Part shown: positions 33,701 to 45,539 of the stretch, in pieces
Layout of the letters: each line of letters opens with the position of its first letter
How positions within the stretch are numbered: the stretch's first letter is position 1
From: Dinochytrium kinnereticum
Lineage: Eukaryota > Chytridiomycota > Chytridiomycetes > Chytridiales > Chytridiaceae
DNA: 50,603 nt
Direction of reading: 5' to 3'
Assembly: GCA_027604005.1 (NCBI GenBank)
Contig: JADGJT010000150.1
Span: forward strand, 1-50,603
The notes under the pieces: generated by a model
The model's input: only the letters and a program-made list of their open reading frames with translations
What the model was told of the DNA's origin: nothing
The model's database searches: none
Program-made: the position numbers and the translations under genes

Positions 33701-35381
33701 AGGGTGTTTTCAAGGAGGCTGTTGGGATGCTGGTGGATCCTGTCTTCAAACCCGCTGCTTTGGCGTCGCCATCGAAACAGGTTTGTTTGATATGGTTGTT
33801 GGTATGTAGAGCGGCCTGCAGTCTTACGTACTTTTTATCATAAAGGCCTACCGTCCACTCGCTCAGTCCATCGCCACGCTCTGCCTCCATTGCCCGAAAG
33901 AATGCCCCGCGCTTGTAACGGATTTCATAGCAAAGATTGAGTCTCCGACTACTGCCGACAATGTGAGGCTCCTGGTCCTCCTTACTATCGGAGAGTTCGG
34001 CAGCAGCACGTAAGATCTAATTGAATGAACTGCTCTTTACATTGTTTTTTAGAGACATATCCAAACAGAGCCAGACGATTCATCAGGTTCTCCTCGAACT
34101 CTTTACTTCCCCCTCCGATGAAATTAAGCACGCCGCCGCTTTTGCCCTCGGAAATATCTCCATTGGGAACCTCTCCTTCTACCTTCCCTTTGTCTTTGAG
34201 GCGGTCCGGGCTGGTGGCAAGAGGATGTACCTCGTCCTTGTCTCCCTCAAAGAAATCATCGCTCGGTCGGATACAACCTCTTTGACCCCCTATGCCGGCG
34301 ATTTTTGGACACTCTTCTTTGTCAACGCTGAAGAGGCTCTGGATGAGGGGACTCGGACGGTCGTTGCCGAATGTATTGGGAAACTTGCCCTATCGGACCC
34401 TGCCAGATTTTTGGTGGATTTGAGGGGACGACTTTCCTCTGGGTCTGCAGTAGTTAGGGCGACGGTCGTTGCCGCTATTCGCTATACTTTTACGGACTCC
34501 GTTAGCGGGGAGTTTGACGCGTTGCTCGGCCAACTTATTGTTCAGTTCTTGAGATTGGTTCAGGATGCGGATTTGGTTTGTTTTGTTTTTTTGGTAAAGT
34601 TATCCGTCTGATGTCTTCGTTTAGAATGTCCGCAGGGTCTCTTTACATACTTTGAACTCAGCTGCCCATAATAAGCCTTACCTCATTACCTCTTGCCTGG
34701 ACGAGCTGTTGCCTTTGCTTTACAATGAGACTGTTGTGAAGGATGAACTTATTCACATAGTTGAAATGGGACCGTTCAAGCATCGCGTAGATGACGGATT
34801 AGACGCAAGAAAGGTTTAGTTTTTTTTATCTCTATAATTTGATCATCCTTTATCTCAAATATGTGTATACTTATTTTTCCCCCATTTAGTCTGCCTATGA
34901 GTGCATGTTTACTCTCCTCGAGACTTGCCTGTCGAGAATAGAGATCTTTGGGTTCTTGGATCGCGTTATCTCAGGTCTGAGCGACCCCTCCCAGGACATC
35001 AAGACTCTTTGTCACGTTATGCTCCAACGCCTTGTCACTCTCTCCCCAACTTCTCTGCAAACCCGCCTTGAGGCGACGATCGCCCCAATGAGAGAGACCA
35101 TTAACTCTAAGCCAAAAGCCAACGCCGTAAAGCAAGAGATCGAAAAGCTCAATGATCTTGTGCGGTCCGCCGTTAGGACTGCTCTTGTGCTCTGCAAGGT
35201 TCTTCCAGGTGGGGATGCTGGGACTGTTGCGAGGTTTGAAGAGTTTTTGGCGGAATGCAGAGCTGGATCTGGTGGGATCGGTGATGTTTTCTTGGCTGTT
35301 CAGGCTGAAATCGATGCCCAGCACGCCATGGGAGTTGGGAGGGCTACTCTTGGCGGCCTAGCGCCTATGGATTTGTCCTAA
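30751..35381 (+). CDS. CAND1: CAND1 (cullin-associated NEDD8-dissociated protein 1)
   Basis: Twelve exons close in phase: 30751-30789, 30945-31114, 31180-31387, 31442-31782, 31836-31935, 31987-32189, 32255-32533, 32580-33780, 33846-34009, 34053-34575, 34625-34813 and 34890-35381. They give 1,302 residues (family about 1,230). CAND1 is an all-HEAT-repeat solenoid that binds unneddylated cullin-RBX1 and exchanges substrate receptors of SCF-type ligases. Markers are [14 protein letters not shown] at the start, [29 protein letters not shown], and the acidic loop ending in [19 protein letters not shown] (about residues 320-375). Others are [43 protein letters not shown], and the C-terminal [21 protein letters not shown](M)FTLLE. 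Its targets here could include an SCF containing the F-box/ankyrin protein, but that link is inference. All conserved blocks appear intact. Confidence 0.96.
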
Positions 35382-35562
35382 GTGTAAAGGTTCATAGGTC
35401 TTTGGGGTGGCATGAGCTACCCTATATTTCTCGTCTTTGTGCGTGTTGATATAGGAGGCTCGGTTATGAGATCCGCGATATGATTTGTTTTATATAATAT
35501 GTTCATTCGTATGGCGTTTTGCTAAAGAAGGGAGCATGAAACAGATTCACTTGAGACGATTG

Positions 35563-36820
35563 TTATCCCATTTTCCATAGTTGAGAGAGGGTCAGTCCCT
35601 CGGGTTTGATTCGCTCGACCATCAATCCGAGGGTTCCATCAAACACAACATCGTCGTCTGCAGCCTGTTCGGTAGAGTCTTTGTATGCTTGCACTCTGGC
35701 AAACTGCCGCTGCTCTGCGAGTTTTAATATGAACTCCTCTGTTGGGTCCATGGAAACAATCTCCACGTCGTCCTCCTTCATTTTTTCCAGTGCTGCGATA
35801 GCATTTTCCAGCTCCCTTGCCTTGAGATAAAAAATGGTTTAGTGGGCCAATTGGATTGAGGCACTCACTTTCATTGAATCCAGCCCACCCTTTCTCGTCA
35901 TCCCGAAGATGGGACGCCCGGCATAGATCTTGATGCACTTTTTGATGGTTTTTGCCACCTCCCTCATCCTTTGAACGGGAAGTACTTGAAATCCAAGAAG
36001 AAAAGATCCTGATCCGGCCGTCGTTTCGACAACAAGCGTTGTCCCAAACTTTGAACTTTGGATTCGAACGTCTTGGATCTGGCAGAAAGGCATACTAATA
36101 TTAAGGGATTCTTTGTGTGGAATTGCATGCCATGCCATGCGGATATTTGTCACATAAAGCGTGCCTGTTGGCCGCTTGTCCGTCGTGAGATTTAAAACGT
36201 TGTCGGCCTGACACGAGTGAATTAGGGACAAGCCGATACATGCGACATGATAATGGCAATAAAACTAACCTTATCTTGAACTACCTCCAGGGCAAGGGTA
36301 TTTAATCCCCCATCACAAACAATCGGCACGCCGACCCCAAAATCTCGATAGCCTCTTGAAACCCCAAACGCCCTCCCAACATCCCCCAGAGCCTTCGCGA
36401 CCCGCTTTGCATCCCCCTCAATTCCCGTACCAAACACGAACTCAAACTTTGCGAGCTGCAACCTTGCCTGAAGGACGACTGATGAACTGCCATTGAGCGC
36501 TATCGAATCTGTGAGGATACAGTCATGGCCAAGGGAAAGGTTGATTCTTGGGTTCTTGGGGTGCACCCAGATAATACGGAGGATAGTTATGACGAATGTT
36601 CCTGGTTGGTTTGGGTTTCCGCGGCAGTCTTCAATGTCCTTAAATGTTTCGACGATGTCTTCGCCAGCGGTTGGGCTCAGCTCGCTGCAACAGGAAAGTT
36701 TAATCACAGGTATCGGAACGTCTCATGCAGTCCTAACCTCGGTGGCAGGTCGAATCTGATCTCACGAAAGTGCCAGAAGTCAAGGGGTTTGGAAAGCAGA
36801 TGCGTCTTGAACCCAGTCAT
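35563..36820 (-). CDS. BBS5: BBS5 (BBSome subunit 5)
   Basis: Four exons close in phase: 36820-36738, 36684-36270, 36207-35869 and 35820-35563. They give 364 residues (human 341). BBS5 is the phosphoinositide-binding subunit of the BBSome, which moves membrane proteins in cilia and flagella. It carries two PH-like DM16 repeats. Repeat 1 (about residues 30-130) has TFVITILRIIWVHPK..INLSLGHDCI, and repeat 2 (about 165-265) has GTLYVTNIRMAWHA..LNISMPFCQIQDVRI..SKFGTTLVVET. The segment IYAGRPIFGM and the C-terminal EEFILKLAEQRQ..GLTLSQLWKMG complete the family pattern. Its presence is direct evidence for a flagellated life stage. It starts 68 bp from, and head-to-head with, GDP-L-fucose synthase, and ends 181 bp from the CAND1 stop. 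Confidence 0.95.
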
Positions 36821-36888
36821 TATCGTCTGACCTGTTGCAAGGTGACAAGGCGTCGGACTTTACTGGATTGTCAAATGAATTTCGACAA
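36821..36888. promoter_or_regulatory. 68-bp divergent promoter region of BBS5 and GDP-L-fucose synthase
   Basis: Only 68 bp separate the two divergent start codons, so both transcripts must start within, or upstream into, the other gene. No clear TATA box was seen. If an in-frame upstream start is used for either protein, the gap is smaller still. Confidence 0.55.
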
Positions 36889-38334
<1,446 letters not shown>

Positions 38335-38504
38335 CCTGTCTGATGTGTTTAGAGATGATACATGAGCAGTCCATGTTTTTATCTTCGGACAAAACTCAAA
38401 GAAATAGATTGACCTGTTTTTTTGTAAACACAATTTGAAACGAACAAAGGTCACTCAGAGATGGCAAACAATCCCAATCAACCCATAAATACCTAACCAT
38501 AGCC

Positions 38505-40085
38505 ATGTCAACGGAGTGCCATGACCCTTCCTCAGGCATCACCTACAGATCCTTCAGCGTTTCAGGGACGAAATTCATAGTAGACGCGCGATGTCGTAAC
38601 CTCAAGCCTGTGGGAAAGGGTGCCTTTGGCTTCGTGTGGTAAAAACTGGCAGCTTTTATTTAGAAAATTAAATAAAGTGGCCCAGCTCTGCAACACTCGC
38701 TAACCGCGAAACGGGTCAATTCGAACGAGTCGCCATCAAGAAAATTAAAGATGCTTTCTCGTCTTGCACCAGTAGAGAAAACGTTAAAAGGGAGATTGGA
38801 GTTCTGCAAGGGCTGAAGCATGAAAATGTTTGTGTAAACGAGATTATGACTTTCTTTAATGTTCAAGTAGATTGTAGAATATCGGTTCTCCTATCGCCCG
38901 CCTTTGAAGAGCGGTCAGAAATCGGAGCGCCTTTCGGAAGATCTCTATGTTGTGACAGAGTTTGTAGAGACTGACTTGGCGAGGCTGATATCATCGCCAT
39001 CGTATTTTTGGTTAAAGGAGGATCATAAAAAGTACATATCGTATCAGATTCTTCGAGGGCTCAACGCTTTACATGGCGCGGGGATCATGCATCGAGATTT
39101 GAAACCTGGTTAGCCACTTAAAATAATTTCTTGCGCTGACTTCATCAATCTCTTCATTTCAATATCTTACTTATCCTTTCTTGATTTGCCTATAAGCAAA
39201 CATACTCATTGGAAAAAACTGCGAGATCAAAGTAAAGCCGGTGTTCTCCCATACGCATGATTCTAAACCGTGTTTTACAGCTCTGCGATTTTGGCCTATG
39301 TGCACCATTGCAACCCCATCGCCCAACCCCAGTTCAAACACCGACACCCGACCATCAAGAACCTTACATCTTTTCCAAAAACGAAGCCAGATCACCTTTA
39401 ATCAATACGGAAGAGCCGCCATTAACTTATATAGCAACGAGATGGTATCGTGCCCCAGAAATCGTATTTTCCAGTGGAATATATGACGAGAAAGGTTTGT
39501 TTTAGGCGTTTTTGTATGATTCACTTATTTTCATAAACAGTCGACATGTGGGCGGCTGGGTGTGTTATTTCCGAAGTTTTAACGAGGCTATCTCCTTTTC
39601 CTGGAAAAAGTGGTCGGTGTTTTCGTTTGAGGTCTTGTATGCTAAATCATGTTTCTCTGGTAGCCACAAATCAGCAAGTTCTGCTTCTGAAAGCCTTTGG
39701 GAAATTTGAGGATGAGCGCAATTGTTGCTTTCAAGGAGAAGTCCTGAAATGGGTATGTTTTATTGATAGAGTTTGAATTATGGACGTGAACTTTTGTCTT
39801 GCAATAGATAGTAACAGAAGATAACAGGAAACCCTGCTGCAGCAAATAACACAAATGCCAAATCTCATTCCAAGACTCCCAGAAATCGAAAGAGACCTCG
39901 TCCCAGCTGGTAAGAAGACCCAATAGAAATAAACCAGAGACAAAAAGGCTAATCGGTTATGTGGAGTAGCGAAACATCTGGTTCTAAGTCGACTCCTGGT
40001 CGCTGACCCAAGATTAAGAGCTTCGGCCAGAGAGGCTATGGGTGTTGAGTATTTTAATGGTCTTCACGATCCTTCAGATGAGTGA
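38505..40085 (+). CDS. MAPK-like (CMGC) protein kinase without a TxY activation motif
   Basis: Nine exons close in phase: 38505-38638, 38686-38827, 38871-39108, 39197-39231, 39281-39494, 39541-39612, 39664-39752, 39828-39909 and 39970-40085 (373 residues). Kinase landmarks: GKGAFGFVC (about residues 38-46), VAIKKIK (catalytic Lys), REIGVLQGLKHEN, VVTEFVETDLARLI, IMHRDLKPANILI, LCDFGL (about 186) and TYIATRWYRAPEI (about 234-246). These continue with DMWAAGCVISEVLTR and the C-terminal LLVADPRLRASAREAMGVEYF..LHDPSDE typical of MAP kinases. The stretch between DFG and APE is about 20 residues longer than usual and Pro-rich. The Thr of the usual T-x-Y is replaced (LTY before IATRW). So it is a MAPK by fold with unconventional activation. 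ERK7/MAK-type or a fungus-specific subgroup are alternatives. Confidence 0.87.
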
Positions 40086-40621
40086 GGAGTATCCAATGAA
40101 GATCACCATTTTTGTATGATTCTTTATGATATGATTTGACAAAGAAAAACGAGCTTGTAAAAAGATAAATAATAAACATGGTATATTCTGCAGAATAAAA
40201 TAGTAAACCGTGAATCTCAATTATGCAAGGTGTAAACTTTATATGATCAACTTAACAGTAAAATATTTATGAAGATAAACCATCAACTTGTTTCTGTGGA
40301 AACAGGAAGAAGAAAAAGAGATCGGTCTTAGGGCGCTTCCCATCGCAGATTCAAAAACACCCAGTGCTTGCATTCCCATACTCAATAATGCGGTAAGAGA
40401 CGAGGCTCAAATAATGGAAATAAAGGATGCCCAGCCCATAGGTGATTTAAACATCAACGAATCAAAATCAAGCAACAATAATAACAAGATCGAAATTGGT
40501 GCCTCCCATTTGATTCCATACGTAAAAAAAACCCCACTTAATATTGTCATATCATTTTTAAGCCTTTTAACACTAGCCAACGTTTCGAAAGAAATTCATC
40601 AGACCAACAACGCGCATGGGC
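40086..40621. other. Convergent intergenic region
   Basis: This lies between the MAPK-like gene stop (40085, plus) and the BRI3-like gene stop (40622, minus). It is AT-rich, with AATAAA-like motifs near 40170 and 40193. An open frame at about 40288-40644 on the plus strand lacks an early ATG and I do not call it. Confidence 0.55.
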
Positions 40622-41405
40622 CTAGAATCTCGCCGCACATCTAACACAAATGCGTTCCTTGAAGCATAGGAAACAGAAAAGGTTGAAGGGAAAAAGCCAG
40701 AAGAAGACGATTGCCATAATAATAGACATCTGTTAGGAAAGGAAAAACAATAAAGGTCGTAAGAGCTTCCCCAATCTGCACGAGTAAAGAGAATATACAA
40801 GAATAAAACCTATTCAGAATAAAAACAACTTACCACCGTGAAGTAGTTATCCCGAATGACGTGGTTTCCGCCTATGAAGAAAATGAAGAAGAAAAAAAAG
40901 AAGATTGCAAAACAGACATCAACACCAAGCCATTCCAGAAAGAAGAAAAAAACAAAGAAAAACAACAAGAGGAAACAAACCTTGTGGGCAATTTCCCACC
41001 GCCCCTAAAACCACAATTTGTGGCTGCGGTTGCCCCTGGACATACTGTATTGGAGCCACACCCGGTTGCGCGGGATAATACCCCTGCTGTGGAGGAGCAT
41101 ACTGTTGCTGCTGATACTGCTGGGGAGGCGGGACAAACTTTTGATCGGCAGGTGGTTGATATTGCTGTTGCTGCGGCACACCGGGGTGCTGCGATTGCTG
41201 TGGGTAAGACGAGGTTGGGGCTGCGTAATATGCTTGCTGGGGTTGTTGATTGCCCGGGTAGCTGTTGTTTGCGGGTGGGGCAGGAGATGCGGCTGGAGGA
41301 GCACCTGGAGGTGGGGCATAATACCCTGGAGGAGGAGGTTGCTGCTCGTATGGCTGGAGAAGGTGTTAGTTGCTGATGGGACCTGAATCTCATCACCTGT
41401 GACAT
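40622..41405 (-). CDS. Pro/Gln/Tyr-rich BRI3-like membrane protein
   Basis: Four exons close in phase: 41405-41397 (three codons, MSQ), 41353-40981, 40871-40834 and 40729-40622 (175 residues). The first 110 residues are low-complexity PPPGYYAPP, QQQQYQPP and QGYYPAQP sequence, including PPxY-like PPGYY elements. The C-terminal 65 residues match the layout of brain protein I3: IVVLGAVGNCP, then VIRDNYFTV, a hydrophobic helix (MSIIMAIVFFWLFPFNLFCF), Cys, FKERICVRCAARF. BRI3 and LITAF-type proteins sit on endosome/lysosome membranes and bind NEDD4 ligases through PY motifs, so an endosomal role is likely. One of the two Cys of the first CxxC pair is missing here (CPQG). LITAF-like is the alternative assignment. 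Confidence 0.75.
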
Positions 41406-41749
41406 TATTATTATTTTATTTATTAACAAATTCCTCGAAAAACAAAACAAAAAAACCTGTAGCAAGAAACGCGTTGGAACATCGCGCTTCGACAACGCAC
41501 TTGGAGGATGCATTGCGTACTATACTCGATAACGCTTTCGCTCTACGTTGGCCATATGGAATTTCACTCCTCGTTGAAAATATTAGGCCTTTTACTTTTT
41601 CTTGCATATACGTATGTATAAAGAGGCCAAAACACCTTCAACAGATAACTTATTATGTGCCCAGTGAATATATTATTAAGTGCTGCAATAAAAAATGTCG
41701 ATCGAGTGGGCAAAGCTGCCATCCAACATGTAAAATCTACAGTCTCCCT
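41406..41749. other. Short intergenic region, AT-rich
   Basis: This lies upstream of the BRI3-like gene and downstream of the next minus-strand gene. It contains ATTATT repeats just before the BRI3-like ATG (41406-41425). Nothing else is supported. Confidence 0.55.
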
Positions 41750-44700
41750 TCACCTCAAAACAGGAGAGTCATCTCTGCCTTCATCATTAACGCCCGCAAC
41801 CCCCCCCGAATCGACAACCTTTGCCTCTTTCAAAGCAGCATCAACACCTCCGCATCGTTTAAGAATCCCGCGATGCACGCTCCCCAATCGCCTCTCAAGC
41901 TGCACACCGCCACTATACCTAGCCCTTAAGAACGGCACGTACCGCGTAAGCACCTCCTCAACGCTGTATCCCTCCGCTGAACCCTTCCACGGAAATTCAT
42001 CTCGATCGGTAATGCAGATGCCATCCCTGCAGATTCGAAGATCGTGACCTTTCTGTGGATCCCCGCAACGTTGGCAGTGTGGTCGGGCACGGGAGGTTTG
42101 CGGCCGCGGTGTTGGGCGAACATAGCCAGGGGGAAGAGGACCGGCCGGAAGAATGGGAGGAAGTTGAGTTGCTGAGGGTTCTTGCGGCTGTTGCGGTACT
42201 ACAGGTGGATTGGGCAGACTAGACGCAGCAATAGGGTGGGGTCGAATAGGAGAAGGGGCCGGAAGATGGGTGTAGTAGCGTTGAGGAAAATGGGAGGGAT
42301 AATATACGTATGCGTAGTTATGCTCAAAGGCACGGGACGTAGAAGAATCGGAAGGGGCTTCAGCCGCAGACGCAGGGGTGGCTGAAGCGCAATTTTCAAT
42401 TATGGCAGTCTCCGAGGCGGGCATTGTAGGCTGATCGGAACCTGAAACGACATCTGTCATCCGATCCGTTGTAGCCGAGGTTTCCGAGGAAGCATTGGGG
42501 CCGATAGCAGTGCTATCATTCGAAACCGGGGTTGTGGCATTGCTGGCTTGCGGCAGAGACTCGACACAAGCGGTCGCGCTTGACAAAGAGTCAGAGGATG
42601 AAGCTTCATCTCGAGGCAAAAGAGCACGACGATCTGTTTGAAAGATATTAATGTCGTATCCACATTAAAACGCACAAAAGGCAGGGCAGAAAAAAGGTCA
42701 CTCACGCAGCCGGCTACCAAATTCTGAAGGCAGCTTTCTCTTCTTTTCATTAGCGGGCACAGCAGCTGGAGAATTTGACGCTTCTCGAGTGGACCCAAGG
42801 GTAGCGGCTGGAGAGGAAGTAATGGCTTCGGCTGTCTCTAGAATGGCTAAGGCGGAGACAGAGGATGACATAGATCCAACGATTGGTTCAGACGAAGGAT
42901 CCATAGATTCAGATGCTACAGTGCTTACGCGCATAGCCTCACCTAGAACGAAAGAGCGAAAGAAAATTCATCAATAAAGAGCTCGAATATAATCTTAGCA
43001 AGAGCTATAGGACTTACTCCTTAAATCTTCCAAGGCCTCAGACGCAACAACAGAAAGCGCAGACGCAGGACAAAATCCCATCGCAGTCCCTTCCCTAATA
43101 ACTCCTTCAATCTCTCCCCCATTATCCTCCTCTTCCGTCTCGCCCGAAGAGTGTGACGAGACACCTGCGGATGGGTGTACATCCACCATCGCCATATCTC
43201 CTCCAGATGAAAAGACGTTCATGAGCTGGACGACGCGAGACCGGATCGATTCCATCTCGATCTCATGAAGCTCAAAAGTGAGCTCGCGAAGGAAAGAGAG
43301 GGAGGGCCATTCACCATCAAATCTGGATACGTAAGGGGATAAGAGGAAAGGCGTTAAATCTGAGAACCTTAATCATAAGAGGAATAATTGAAAATCTGGC
43401 GCACCCTAATATCTCGGTGCATGCATCAAGAAGGCTATTAGTGCTCTGCAGGACGTCGCGGCAGCGCGAAAAAGTCTCCATCGCCTCTAAGTCATGCGGA
43501 TCAGCCGTCTTTTGGAAAGAACGGCAATGGTTCACTAGCTTGAACATGGTATCGATAAAGTATTCAAAGTACATGTCTATGATAAATAACAGATATGAAG
43601 GAGGTCAGTTTCTTATTATTATGATGCAAAGCTGAAGAAAGCACGGGATCTACCTTTAATAATCTTGAAAACTTGACCAACTCCATTCTTAGGCTTAAGG
43701 CGGACAATAAATCGCTTAAGTTCATTCGTGATTGCGGACTTTTCGGTTAGAAAAAATGGGAAGTCTGCAAATAATTAAATATGAGTATGATGGCGAACAA
43801 ATGAGTGTCTATCAAAGAGAAAATTGTTCCTAAATCAATGCCTACCTTCGCGAACATGCACTGGAAACTGAGAGATCAATTCAGGATCGTGTGCATTGAA
43901 CTTGATCTTGCAATCCTTTGTTGTGCACCCGTGGTATTTCGAAATCAGAAAAACCTTATGCTTCAATCCATAAACAGTCCGAATACTATTGCTCCAACCC
44001 TCCGATTTTATGCTCCCTACTTTACGGCATCCCTTACAACAGACCGAGCGGAACTGATGTTTAAGGTAATAAGAAACTTAAGGAGTCATATATAATAGTA
44101 ACTCACAGCTTCGGGGTATTGTTCTAAGGGATCCCAAACAAACACGGGCTTAAGTGCGTAGGATGCATAGTCTGGCCTCGAGGTAGCTGAGGGGTTAGGA
44201 GGTAGCCACCATTGCTGTTTCTAAATAAAAAATAGTTGAAAAGCCAGGTTAATTAAATACGTGCATAAGAAAGCGAAGAAGAAATTACAGAAATATTTAA
44301 CAGCTTGAATTAAGCAAGATAACATATTAATGAAATAATCACCTTAGAGAGGTCTCTTTCCCTTGATAATCTCCCACGTACTTCCTGTAGGAAGGCGACT
44401 TGCGCTGGCGATGTAGTGCAACGGTTGAACTTAGTGAGCTTGTCCCTCTCGGCATGCTATTCAAAAAGAGGAAAAGAGCTGTTAGAATAGGTACCAGTGG
44501 AGATTCGAAAGCACATGGCTAGAAGTAAATCTCCTCACCTTTCTCCTGAGCGAAGAGGAGTTTGACGAAGAAGTCAAGGTATCTTCCGAATTGGCAGATT
44601 CATGCCTCTGTTAGTGGTAATGATTTGTGAGAGTCTGCCTTGCCATGTCCATGTCTCATGGAATGTTAAAGAGGGGTGCTCACCTCTGCCTGCTGCTGAC

Positions 44701-44761
44701 TGTGAATGTTACTGGGGGAGTTTTCAGCCTCAATGAAGGCATTGTAGATGAGAATGTCCAT
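41750..44761 (-). CDS. Cys-rich protein resembling transposon-associated DUF6729 proteins
   Basis: Ten exons close in phase: 44761-44684, 44607-44539, 44456-44343, 44220-44107, 44053-43846, 43764-43654, 43576-43405, 43322-43018, 42942-42706 and 42633-41750 (763 residues). Residues of about 115-235 read as a treble-clef-like zinc module: VWDPLEQYPEA, CCKGCRKVG, EGWSNSIRTVYGL, KYHGCTTKDCKIKFNAHDPE, FPFFLTEKSAITNELKRFI. This is the layout I associate with DUF6729, found next to Kyakuja/Dileera/Zisupton-type mobile genes in fungi. The middle is helical, then Ser/Ala/Pro-rich and disordered. A second putative zinc site lies near residue 650 (HCQRCGDPQKGHDLRIC). No transposase core or terminal repeats are visible, and the many introns argue for a domesticated or ordinary cellular gene. 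The function is unknown; the family assignment is tentative. Confidence 0.72.
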
Positions 44762-45539
44762 CGCTCGCTCTCAGCACACTGAAGATGTTGCTTTCTAGCC
44801 TGATTCCAATCCCCTCTGCTCTCTCCCGCCTGGCCGTCACTCTTAACTGAAGGCTATCTTCCGTCCGTCCGTCCGTCTGTCCGTCGTTCAATTCGTGCTG
44901 TCCCAATGTCAGCAGGGGTCGCTGGTGTGTACAGTGTGAAAGGTTGCGTGCGATCAGAGGAGGATTTCAAATGCTGTTGCGTTGGCCAATCAATGGCCAC
45001 AAAAGTATTGTCGCAACGGCTGGCCAATCATTCACTTTGCTTCGCCATCATGTCGTGCTGCAGCACTCAAGGATTCTTTATTCAGCATTGCGAATGGATC
45101 ATCTCCCTCGCCAACGCTTCGATGGAATGGATGCATTCATCACGCCCGCCTTTGCACGCATCGCCTCGCTGTTGCTGCGCACACCCACCCCCACCTAACC
45201 AACCAGCCTGCACATTACACATCCTGTCTTCAGGCACCACCACCGCTGCTGTGTGTGTGTTGTGCTATGTGGTGGAGCATTGAGGCGGTTGCAGATCTCT
45301 TGCATTGCACGCGTCGCTTGCGTGTGCACCCGTGGCTTTCCTTCCCCATCCAGTCGTAAAGTCAAGTCTGCAGGAGATCAGTATCCGGAAGAAGAGCAGC
45401 CACAGGTCGCACGCACACCGTCCAGAAATTAAAGCAAAGTATTTATTCTGAGGAGGTCGGACTTGCAAGTGTCGTCCTGCTCACTTATCGTTCGTGAATG
45501 CTCCAGCTCACATCACGCACCGCTTTCAACACCTCAGGG
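44762..45539. other. Divergent intergenic region with short CGTC repeat
   Basis: This should hold the promoters of the Cys-rich gene (minus) and the SPRY gene (plus). A (CGTC)n run lies at about 44859-44886, and a TG-rich run at about 45250-45270. It is GC-richer than neighbouring spacers. No supported gene. Confidence 0.55.

Noticed and set aside
39241..39505. Alternative frame of the MAPK-like exon with its own ATG
   Set aside because: The DFG and TRWYRAPE motifs lie in the frame fixed by the acceptor at 39280; the others are shadows.
40288..40644. 118-codon plus-strand frame between two convergent genes
   Set aside because: No ATG near its start, it overlaps the end of the BRI3-like gene on the other strand, and it lies in a 3' spacer.
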